Assembly (NCBI GenBank): GCA_946479395.1
Contig: CAMLFV010000144.1
Coordinates: 1 to 6,891, forward strand
Source: an uncultured Flavobacterium sp.
GTDB lineage: Bacteria > Bacteroidota > Bacteroidia > Flavobacteriales > Flavobacteriaceae
DNA: 6,891 bases
Reading direction: 5' to 3'
Part shown: in pieces, positions 1 to 6,414 of the stretch
How positions within the stretch are numbered: position 1 is the first letter of the stretch
Layout of the letters: each line of letters begins with the position of its first letter
The notes under the pieces: generated by a model
Seen by the model: only the letters and a program-made list of their open reading frames with translations
Database searches by the model: none
Told to the model about the DNA's origin: nothing
Translations under genes and position numbers: made by a program

Positions 1-752
1 TTAAAACGATATTAAACACCATACCTCGCCCCATCTTAATTCGGGCGAGTTATTTTGTTCGACCTGTTTTGGCTTTTGCTTTAAAAGGTAATCGTTTTAC
101 AGATCCTATCGACGGAAAATCGTTTAAAACATTTCTTCCTTACGGTTACGGAAAGCAGCGTAATAACGTGCTTTCGCCAAGTACTTTGTCTTTAGAACGC
201 CATCGCTTACTTTGGTTGTATTTAAAAAATGAAACCAATTTTTTCTCTAAAGATTTAAAAGTGTTGCATTTTGCACCCGAACAAGCATTTTACAATCGAT
301 TTAAAAAACAGAAAAATCTAAATTATACTACAACAGATTTAGAATCGCCTTTGGCTGATGTGAAAGCCGATATTTGCAACCTGCCTTTTGAAAGTAATTG
401 TTACGATGTTATTTTGTGCAACCATGTTTTAGAGCATATTCCAGATGATACCAAGGCAATGCAAGAACTGTATCGCGTTTTAAAGCCCGACGGAATGGCA
501 ATTTTACAGATTCCGCAAGATTTATCAAGAGAAAAAACGTTTGAAGATAATTCTATTACCGATAAAAAAGAACGTGCAAAAATTTTCGGACAATATGATC
601 ACGTTCGAGTTTATGGCAGAGATTATTTTGATAAATTACGAGGTATTGGTTTTAAAGTTGATGAGATAAATTACACTGCAAAATTATCAAAAGAAGAAGT
701 AGAAAAATACTGTTTGGCAAACGGAGAAATTATTCCGGTTTGTTATAAATAA
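1..752 (+). CDS. SAM-dependent methyltransferase (class I, Methyltransf_11-like), 5' end cut by window edge
   Basis: This is a probable cytoplasmic class I methyltransferase of unknown substrate. The first in-frame TTG (69) should not be taken as the start. The frame is open back to base 3 and the upstream codons read as sensible protein (KTILNTIPRP, then ILIRASYFVRPV), so the start lies just left of the window; 249 residues are visible. Counting K (bases 3-5) as residue 1, a Rossmann-type core is visible: a motif I-like strand VLHFAPE at about 87-93, an acidic residue after the next strand (TTTDLE, about 112), DICNLPF at about 123-129, and YDVILCNHVLEHI at about 134-146, the typical motif of Methyltransf_11 enzymes. 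YRVLKPDGMAIL follows. Motif I lacks the usual glycine-rich loop. The C-terminal part (GQYDHVRVYGRDYF) resembles other members of this flavobacterial subfamily as I remember them. The family call is firm; the methyl acceptor is unknown. The stop codon overlaps a terminator palindrome. Confidence 0.9.
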   Translation, partial: KTILNTIPRPILIRASYFVRPVLAFALKGNRFTDPIDGKSFKTFLPYGYGKQRNNVLSPSTLSLERHRLLWLYLKNETNFFSKDLKVLHFAPEQAFYNRFKKQKNLNYTTTDLESPLADVKADICNLPFESNCYDVILCNHVLEHIPDDTKAMQELYRVLKPDGMAILQIPQDLSREKTFEDNSITDKKERAKIFGQYDHVRVYGRDYFDKLRGIGFKVDEINYTAKLSKEEVEKYCLANGEIIPVCYK

Positions 753-786
753 AAAACTCCGATTGAAATTTCAATCGGAGTTTTTT
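751..786. terminator. Bidirectional intrinsic terminator between convergent genes
   Basis: This is a perfect 36-bp palindrome with 18-bp arms. The core stem ACTCCGATTGAAA pairs with TTTCAATCGGAGT, flanked by six A on the left and six T on the right, so either strand gives a hairpin followed by a U tract. It starts inside the TAA stop of the methyltransferase gene and lies 16 bp from the stop of the oppositely oriented peptidase gene. It therefore probably ends both transcripts. In RNA the centre (AAATTT) would open into a small loop. Confidence 0.9.
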
Positions 787-802
787 GTTGATTTATATAA
801 AA

Positions 803-3616
803 TTACTTTTTAGCAGTTTCTGGTTTTAATACTGCAATGATCCTATTTTTTGTCAAGTATTTTTTAGCAACATCTTGAACATCCTTTGCTGTTAAAGCTT
901 TTAAGTTCTTTTCGAAATCCAAAGCTTTTTCCGGATTTTCTTGTTCGTTAAATGCTTTAAGCATAACGTTTAACCAATAGCTGTTTTCTTTTAAAGATTT
1001 GGTGTAATCGGTCATTTCACCTTCTATAAACTTGGCTAAATCGGCTGCTTCTGGTCCGTTTTGCTGAATTTTCTCAACTTCTTTTAAAGTTAATTCAATT
1101 AATTTATCAGCATCTTTTGGATTTGTTGGATATGAAATAGAGAAGTTATACGAACCGTAAGGCAATTTGCTTAAGCTGCCTTGCGCGCCGGCACCATAAA
1201 CACCACCCTCTTTTTCACGTAATTCTTCAATTAACTTAATCGTTAAAATTTCACCTAAAGCTTGCATTGCTAAATTTTCTTTTGCAGAATAGGTTGTTTC
1301 ACCAGCGTATGAAATTCTAACGGTTGCTTTATCGTCGTTTCCTTTAAAAACCTCTTTTTTATGAATACCCGTTTTACCACGGAAACCTGTATCTTTAAAT
1401 GTTTCTTTACGGTTTAAAGCTGGTAGTGAAGCCAAATATTTTTCAGACAACGTTTTCATTTGCTCGTCGGTTACGTTTCCAACAAAGTAAAATTCAAAGT
1501 CGCTGGCATCGGCGAAACGCTCTTTAAACAATTCGTACGCTTTTTTATAATCTGTGTTATCCCAATCTTTTTCGGTAGGAATTGGCGATGAATAACGCGC
1601 ATTGTGTCCGTACATGAAATCAGAAACTTCAATTTGGAAAAATACTTCCGGCATAGCCATAATGTTAGCCATGTACGATTTCATTTTGTTCTTTTCAGAC
1701 TCAAACGCTTTTTCATCATAATTTAAATCAGTGAAATAAGCATGAACCGATTGGAACAAGAATTCTAAATCTTTAGGAGTTGCATTACCCGAAAAACCTT
1801 CGGTGATACCACCAACAAAAGGTGAAACACGGTACAATTTACCCGTATTGAATTTAGTTAACGCATTTTGATCCATACCTGCAATACCAGCTTGTGGTAC
1901 AGCGTTTGATGCATGTTGCGTTTTCTTGTAAGTATCGTTATCTAATAAGTTAGATCCACCAAAACTTCTTGCGCCGAATAAAATTTCATCGTTTTTAAAG
2001 TCGGTTTTTTTGTACGTTACTTTGGCACCGTTTGATAAGGTTAACGTTGTTGTTCCTAACTTATCATTTTTAGTTGTGTTGGTAACTTTACCAGGTTTAA
2101 TTTCGTTACGAATTAACGATTCTGCAACAACCGCATCTTCGTAAGGTGTAATTTCTACTTTTGATACATCTAAAGCTGCTAAAACATCTTTTTCGGTAGG
2201 TGTTTTTAAACCTTCTTTTTCAGGTCCGGTTAAAATAATTACACGGTTTTCGTCTTTAATATACGATTGAATTACGTTGTTAACATCTTTTAATGTAATG
2301 GTAGGTAGTAATTCTTTCGCTAAATTGTATTCATAAGAGATTGATGGCATTGCTTCACCTTCTAAAAAGTGACTTTGGTAAATACCTAAATATCTTGATG
2401 AATTGTTTTTATCGCGATCGTTAAATGCTTTTTCGTAGTAAGCTAATGTTTCTGTTTTAGCGCGATCTAATTCCGATTGTGTAAATCCGAATTTTCTTGC
2501 GCGCTCATTTTCAATTGCTAAAACTCTTAACGCTTCTAACTGCTTGTCTTCAGCAGTCATTGCTCTTGATTGAAAAGCTTCTTTACCACGACCTAACAAT
2601 CCGCCATGAAAACTGTATCCATAAACAAATGGTGGAGTAGGGCTGTTGGTATATTCTTCTAAACGAGCATTTAACATACTTGAGAACAAGTTATCAATAA
2701 AGTCTGTTTTATAATCGCCAACGGTTGTTGATGGTTTTGGCTTTCCTTGATCTTTATAGTAAATTTCTACGTTAGAAGAAGTTGCTTCTTTATCGGTATT
2801 GATAGATACAAAAGTTTCTTTGTGATTAGGAATTTCAAATTCTTTACGCTCTTTTGGATTTGAAGGGTTTTTGTATTTTCCGAAATGACTTTTAATTTTG
2901 CCTTCCATTTCATTTACGTCAATATCACCCACTACAATAACCGCCATTAAGTTAGGACGGTACCAATCTTTATAAAACTGACGAATTTCTTCGTGTTTGA
3001 ATGTCTCTAAATTTTCTTTAGTACCAATAGGTAAACGTTTTGCGTATAACGAGTTGTGAAGCATTTTTGGTAAATAGTTCTTCATCATACGTTCGTTTGC
3101 ACCTAAACGCGTACGGTATTCTTCAATAACAACGCCACGTTCGTCGTCAATATCTTTACTTTCTAAATTAGCATTAAAAGCCCAATCTTCTAAAATCTGG
3201 AAACCTTTGTCTAATTTCACAGGATCGTCTGAAGGAATTGGTAAGAAATAAACCGTTTCGTCAAAACTTGTGTACGCATTTAAATGCTGACCAAATTTTA
3301 CACCGATACTTTGCAGGTAACTGATTAATTCGTTTTTAGGGAATGTTTTTGTTCCATTAAAAACCATGTGTTCCATAAAGTGCGCCAAACCAACTTGTTT
3401 GTCGGTTTCTAAGATAGATCCGGCATTTAAAACCATGCGTAAATCTACTTTTTTCTCTGGTTTTGCGTTTTTACGGATATAGTACGTTAAACCGTTTTCT
3501 AATTTTCCAATGCGAACATCGGGATCATTTGGAATTTTTTGGTTTAAATCTGCAACTTGTGCCCAAAGTGATGCAGGTAAGATCAAAAGACCTAAAGTAA
3601 TTTTTTTTAAGTTCAT
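803..3616 (-). CDS. M16 family zinc metallopeptidase (PqqL-like insulinase/pitrilysin family), secreted
   Basis: This is a 937-residue zinc peptidase, probably periplasmic. A signal peptide is visible: MNLKK, a hydrophobic stretch, then a likely signal peptidase I site in SLWA-Q near residue 19. The inverted zinc motif HFMEH is at 79-83 (H79 and H83 as ligands, E82 as catalytic base). The third ligand is probably E166 in ERGVVIEEYR (159-168), by analogy with processing peptidase beta subunits. The order is a catalytic M16 domain (about 38-170), an M16_C-type domain (about 205-400), then a second, inactive M16 pair (about 515-900) without HxxEH. LREKEGGVYG (799-808) in that half carries the Arg and Tyr that contact substrate in M16 enzymes. 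The length matches PqqL-type proteins (about 930 residues). Some relatives degrade peptides or imported iron proteins beside a TonB receptor; no such partner is visible here, so the substrate is unknown. The start is an ATG with no Shine-Dalgarno and an A-rich leader. Only weak, one-mismatch boxes of the TAnnTTTG type (TATTTTTA, - strand, 3638-3651) lie upstream. Confidence 0.95.
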   Translation of the reverse strand: MNLKKITLGLLILPASLWAQVADLNQKIPNDPDVRIGKLENGLTYYIRKNAKPEKKVDLRMVLNAGSILETDKQVGLAHFMEHMVFNGTKTFPKNELISYLQSIGVKFGQHLNAYTSFDETVYFLPIPSDDPVKLDKGFQILEDWAFNANLESKDIDDERGVVIEEYRTRLGANERMMKNYLPKMLHNSLYAKRLPIGTKENLETFKHEEIRQFYKDWYRPNLMAVIVVGDIDVNEMEGKIKSHFGKYKNPSNPKERKEFEIPNHKETFVSINTDKEATSSNVEIYYKDQGKPKPSTTVGDYKTDFIDNLFSSMLNARLEEYTNSPTPPFVYGYSFHGGLLGRGKEAFQSRAMTAEDKQLEALRVLAIENERARKFGFTQSELDRAKTETLAYYEKAFNDRDKNNSSRYLGIYQSHFLEGEAMPSISYEYNLAKELLPTITLKDVNNVIQSYIKDENRVIILTGPEKEGLKTPTEKDVLAALDVSKVEITPYEDAVVAESLIRNEIKPGKVTNTTKNDKLGTTTLTLSNGAKVTYKKTDFKNDEILFGARSFGGSNLLDNDTYKKTQHASNAVPQAGIAGMDQNALTKFNTGKLYRVSPFVGGITEGFSGNATPKDLEFLFQSVHAYFTDLNYDEKAFESEKNKMKSYMANIMAMPEVFFQIEVSDFMYGHNARYSSPIPTEKDWDNTDYKKAYELFKERFADASDFEFYFVGNVTDEQMKTLSEKYLASLPALNRKETFKDTGFRGKTGIHKKEVFKGNDDKATVRISYAGETTYSAKENLAMQALGEILTIKLIEELREKEGGVYGAGAQGSLSKLPYGSYNFSISYPTNPKDADKLIELTLKEVEKIQQNGPEAADLAKFIEGEMTDYTKSLKENSYWLNVMLKAFNEQENPEKALDFEKNLKALTAKDVQDVAKKYLTKNRIIAVLKPETAKK

Positions 3617-3699
3617 TAGTGGTGTTTTAAATTTTCATAAAAATAAAAATATTAGTTTATAGATTAAATTAAAAAATGATAAGAAAGTGTTAAAAAATA

Positions 3700-3729
3700 A
3701 AAAAGACTTTCGTTACTGAAAGTCTTTTT
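3700..3729 (-). terminator. Intrinsic terminator of the aromatic amino acid hydroxylase gene
   Basis: The stem has 12-bp perfect arms (AAAAAGACTTTC at 3700-3711 and GAAAGTCTTTTT at 3718-3729) around a 6-base loop. On the - strand the stem starts 10 bases after the hydroxylase stop codon and is followed by a T-rich run. It separates the hydroxylase from the peptidase gene lying in the same direction 123 bp further on. The peptidase therefore probably has its own promoter in about 3617-3699. Confidence 0.85.
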
Positions 3730-3739
3730 AAGAAAAATG

Positions 3740-5473
3740 TTATAATAAATTTAAACCGTTAGCAACTAAATGTGCTATTTCGGGTCTGTTTGTTTTTACT
3801 TTTAATAAATGATCTAATGCTTTATTGTAAAGATCTAAATTGTTTTGTTTGGCTAATTCAACGATCTCTAATGTTAATAACCAATCTTGTGGGTGGTTTT
3901 GGATTAGATCAGATAAAATAACCTCTAAATCTTCGGTTGATTTCTGCTCGCGATGCATTCTGACTTTTTCGTACAGATTTTCTAAAGCAACGCGTTCATC
4001 ATTCTTTTTAGATTTTATGGTTTTGGTTGATGGAACATGCGTAATCATATCAAAACTTTTAATATCAGCAGGTCCTGAAAAAGCAGAAACTATTTTCTTG
4101 CCCACAGCCATATCATAAGTTCCCCATTCTGGTTGAAACAACACGGTATCATTATGCGTAACCGTACAGTTTTTAAAACTGATTGAGATAATTTCACCCT
4201 GAAGATTTCTTGATCCTGTGATAATTTCACCCGAAACCTTAATATCGCCTTCAAATTCTAGTTCAATATGTTTACCTTCATATATATTGTATGCCTGCAA
4301 ATCGCGCGGACTCATATCTTCTATGGTAAGATTGATGTTCTTTAGTCGACCAATAGGGCTTCCAAATCCTTCCGAATGATATTCCGTTCCGTGATTTACC
4401 AATTCTTTTTCGCGGTATGCTAAAGCCGTTTTTCCTGTTGTTTGAATGTAAACCGGTTTTCCTTCATCTTCAATTACATTTGTGAAAACTCCCGAAATCT
4501 GTAAACCTGTAGAAAGTTCAATAGTTCCCAAGGCTTTAGACTGAATCAGTTTTTTAATACCGGTTAGACCACCAGTACGTAATGCCATTTTATTAGCAAA
4601 TTCTTCTAAAACCATGCTCAACTCTGCAAAATCTTTTGTTACATATAATTGAGGTTGAGGTTTTGTAATGTCGAACCCTTGATAAGCAGCTTCTATGCTA
4701 TAAGGTAGTTTTTTAACTTTATCGGTCATGCACCATTCACTTTCACCAATCGATGACAACAAACCAGCGCCATATATTTTAGGATTTTCAACAGAACCAA
4801 TTAGACCGTATTCAACCGTCCACCAATGTAAATTACGAATCAATGCCATTTCAGACGGTTCTGTTGATTTCGCCTGTAATTCATCAACTTTAGAACGAAT
4901 TCTAACCAATTCATTTTCCGGAGTTCCTTCAGCTTCTTCCAAAATAGATAATTCGCGGATTGCTTCGTAAATTTCGTAATCATGAGCAGATGAAATAGCT
5001 TTACAACCAATTTCGCCGAATCTGCGTAAATATTCTGCATATTCCGGGTTTGCAATGATAGGAGCGTGACCAGCACCTTCGTGAATAATATCCGGTGCAG
5101 GTGTATATTCTATATTCTCTAACTGACGAATATCTGAAGCGATGACTAACACATTGTATGCCTGAAATTCCATAAAAGCATTCGGGGGAATAAAACCGTC
5201 AACAGCAACCGCAGCCCAACCAATTTCCTTTAAAATACGGTTCATACCGTACATACTAGGGATGCTTTCGATTGAAATTCCTGTTTTTTGTAAACCCTCT
5301 AAATAAGAAGAATGTGCAACTTTAGATAGATAATCTACATTTTTACGCATTACGTAACGCCATACTGCTTGATTAATTGGAGTGTATTCTTCGTAATTCT
5401 GCGGTTTTATAAACTGTTTAAGGTGTTTGGGTAAACGATCAATTAACGGGTTGGTTTCAAAATGCTCGTTCAT
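3740..5473 (-). CDS. Aromatic amino acid hydroxylase (phenylalanine 4-monooxygenase family) with long C-terminal extension
   Basis: This is a cytoplasmic non-haem iron, pterin-dependent monooxygenase that most likely converts phenylalanine to tyrosine (phhA-type role). YTPAPDIIHEGAGH (123-136) gives iron ligands H131 and H136 and the pterin-side E132. The third ligand is E221 in HWWTVEYG (216-223). YGAGLLSSIGE (234-244) matches the family's active-site loop, with S240 where human PAH has S349. Three features are unusual. There is no N-terminal ACT regulatory domain, as in other bacterial forms. H136 and E221 are 85 residues apart, against 40 in human PAH, because of an acidic, probably helical insertion at about 165-210. 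About 265 residues follow the core: a probably beta-rich part (about 311-475) and a helical, possibly TPR-like tail (about 490-577). Bacterial enzymes of about 260-300 residues lack these. From memory, flavobacterial homologues share this architecture, so it is probably not a local fusion. Phe, Tyr or Trp specificity cannot be read from sequence alone. The start is the ATG at 5473, with A at -3 and a promoter at a sensible distance. Confidence 0.93.
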   Translation of the reverse strand: MNEHFETNPLIDRLPKHLKQFIKPQNYEEYTPINQAVWRYVMRKNVDYLSKVAHSSYLEGLQKTGISIESIPSMYGMNRILKEIGWAAVAVDGFIPPNAFMEFQAYNVLVIASDIRQLENIEYTPAPDIIHEGAGHAPIIANPEYAEYLRRFGEIGCKAISSAHDYEIYEAIRELSILEEAEGTPENELVRIRSKVDELQAKSTEPSEMALIRNLHWWTVEYGLIGSVENPKIYGAGLLSSIGESEWCMTDKVKKLPYSIEAAYQGFDITKPQPQLYVTKDFAELSMVLEEFANKMALRTGGLTGIKKLIQSKALGTIELSTGLQISGVFTNVIEDEGKPVYIQTTGKTALAYREKELVNHGTEYHSEGFGSPIGRLKNINLTIEDMSPRDLQAYNIYEGKHIELEFEGDIKVSGEIITGSRNLQGEIISISFKNCTVTHNDTVLFQPEWGTYDMAVGKKIVSAFSGPADIKSFDMITHVPSTKTIKSKKNDERVALENLYEKVRMHREQKSTEDLEVILSDLIQNHPQDWLLTLEIVELAKQNNLDLYNKALDHLLKVKTNRPEIAHLVANGLNLL

Positions 5474-5513
5474 ATTTATTATATGTTAGTATATTTAATA
5501 GTTTTTTGATTTT

Positions 5514-5543
5514 CAAAAATAGTGTATTTTTATTACTTTTCAG
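5514..5543 (-). promoter_or_regulatory. Putative Bacteroidota-type promoter of the aromatic amino acid hydroxylase gene
   Basis: Read on the - strand, TATTTTTG (5521-5514) is an exact match to the Bacteroidota -7 consensus TAnnTTTG. CTG at 5543-5541, one base off the -33 consensus TTG, lies 19 bp upstream, which is the expected spacing. Transcription would start near 5507, giving a leader of about 34 bases before the ATG. The leader is A/T-rich with no Shine-Dalgarno, as is usual in this phylum. Confidence 0.55.
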
Positions 5544-5570
5544 TTATTAAACCCCTATTTGAAATGTGTT

Positions 5571-5589
5571 AAAAAAAGCTTTTTTTTTT
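5571..5589. other. A-tract/T-tract palindrome in the divergent promoter region
   Basis: Seven A, then GC, then ten T make a 16-bp perfect palindrome (5571-5586) with a T-rich tail, roughly midway between the two divergent starts. It is not placed after any gene, so a terminator role is unlikely. It could be intrinsically bent or easily melted DNA, or a binding site affecting both promoters. No function is shown. Confidence 0.35.
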
Positions 5590-5597
5590 ACTAGGTA

Positions 5598-5632
5598 TTG
5601 TTTTTTAAAAATTAATACTTAAATTAGCCTTG
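5598..5632 (+). promoter_or_regulatory. Possible promoter of the lipoprotein gene
   Basis: TAGCCTTG (5625-5632) matches the Bacteroidota -7 box TAnnTTTG with one mismatch. A TTG at 5598-5600 could be the -33 element, but the 24-bp spacer is slightly longer than the usual range. The -7 box lies 31 bp before the ATG at 5664, so the leader would be short (about 25 bases) and A-rich. This is the best candidate on this strand, but it is not compelling. Confidence 0.4.
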
Positions 5633-5663
5633 TAAATTAACAATAAAATAATATAAATCTATT

Positions 5664-6371
5664 ATGAAAAAAGTATTTTTATCTTTAGCAACAATTGCAT
5701 TTGTTGCTGCAGGGTCTTTAACAGTAACTTCTTGTGGAGGTGATGATTCAACACCAGGTCCAGGTCCAGGTCCAGGTCCAGATCCAGAGTTAACTGAAAA
5801 TTTTGTGCAAATTCAGGATACTAAATCTGCTTTAAACTTTACTTGGTTAGGATATGAAAGTAATGCTGCTGTAGAAGGTGCTGACTTTTTAGAGCAAGCT
5901 TTAAATCCAAATGATCCTTCAAAATTATATGTTGTTTGGAGATTTACTACAATGACAGAAGATTCAGATGATGCTGAAGCATTAGTTATTAACTGGTTTG
6001 GTACAGAGGTTGATCAAACTCAAACAGGTAATGCAAGATATAAATTACCATTTACAACTGGATCAGGAACTGTTCGTCTTCAGGCTGCTGCACAAATCGG
6101 TGATACTCAATACCAAGAAGGAGATGCAGACCAATTAACATTAGAATTAGGAGATAATTTTTCTTACACAGATGGTTCTGAAAATATTGATATGACAATG
6201 ACAGGAACTTTAGAAGGAATTAACTTTAATATGGATATTGATCATGTATTAGATATGTTATACTATATTGATGTTGAAGCTTCTGCTGCAAAGGGTTCTA
6301 ATAAAAATGTTATGAATTTCAAAGCTGAAAAAGCTGGAAAAGCATCAACATTAGGATTCTCAAGAAAATAA
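5664..6371 (+). CDS. Surface-type lipoprotein of unknown function with Pro-Gly linker
   Basis: This is a 235-residue predicted lipoprotein whose body I do not recognise. The N-terminus MKKVFLSLATIAFVAAG is a signal peptide leading to a lipobox, VTSC, with C24 as the lipidation site. C24 is followed by GGDD, which resembles the acidic lipoprotein export signal that sends Bacteroidota lipoproteins to the outer face of the outer membrane. Next comes a Pro-Gly linker (about 31-42, ending PDPE) from a hexanucleotide repeat. The mature part (about 44-235) is acidic, seems beta-rich, and has no cysteine other than C24. It includes YVVWRFTT near 93-100 and an acidic TEDSDDAEA stretch; the C-terminal 30 residues are basic. 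There is no catalytic motif. The start ATG has A at -3 and fits the signal peptide. It is a single-gene unit: divergent from the hydroxylase upstream and closed by a terminator just downstream. A structural or binding role at the cell surface is a guess. Confidence 0.85.
   Translation: MKKVFLSLATIAFVAAGSLTVTSCGGDDSTPGPGPGPGPDPELTENFVQIQDTKSALNFTWLGYESNAAVEGADFLEQALNPNDPSKLYVVWRFTTMTEDSDDAEALVINWFGTEVDQTQTGNARYKLPFTTGSGTVRLQAAAQIGDTQYQEGDADQLTLELGDNFSYTDGSENIDMTMTGTLEGINFNMDIDHVLDMLYYIDVEASAAKGSNKNVMNFKAEKAGKASTLGFSRK
5754..5789 (+). repeat. Hexanucleotide tandem repeat CCAGGT inside the lipoprotein gene
   Basis: There are four perfect copies of CCAGGT (5754-5777), then two degenerate copies, CCAGAT and CCAGAG. 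The repeat is in frame and encodes Pro-Gly dipeptides, ending Pro-Asp-Pro-Glu, between the lipidated N-terminus and the folded part. Copy-number change would alter linker length by two residues per unit without breaking the frame. Confidence 0.9.
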
Positions 6372-6386
6372 GAAATATTTTTAAAT

Positions 6387-6414
6387 AAAAAAACCGCTAT
6401 ATAGCGGTTTTTTT
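6387..6414. terminator. Bidirectional intrinsic terminator between convergent genes
   Basis: This is a perfect 28-bp palindrome with 14-bp arms: seven A, CCGCTAT, ATAGCGG, seven T (the T run continues to 6416). It lies 15 bp after the lipoprotein stop and directly abuts the stop codon (6415-6417) of the - strand gene. Both orientations give a GC-containing stem and a U tract, so it probably serves both genes. Confidence 0.9.

Noticed and set aside
3638..3651. Promoter for the M16 peptidase gene (two overlapping TATTTTTA boxes on the - strand)
   Set aside because: Both miss the final G of TAnnTTTG, no TTG lies at a suitable distance, and such strings are expected by chance in DNA this A/T-rich. 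A promoter must exist nearby but cannot be placed.
3840..4118. Open frame of 92 codons on the + strand
   Set aside because: It lies wholly inside the hydroxylase gene on the opposite strand, which has strong conserved motifs. The translation has no domain, and no promoter or leader supports it.
4728..4970. Open frame of 80 codons on the + strand
   Set aside because: It is antisense to the conserved catalytic region of the hydroxylase and is explained as a by-product of that coding sequence.
4840..5076. Open frame of 78 codons on the - strand
   Set aside because: It is an alternative frame inside the hydroxylase gene, with no independent evidence.
5571..5589. Intrinsic terminator at the A/T palindrome
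   Set aside because: It follows no gene on either strand, and its stem has only one G and one C at the centre, too weak for a terminator.
5754..5789. On/off phase-variation switch at the tandem repeat
   Set aside because: The unit is six bases, so copy changes keep the frame; only linker length can vary.
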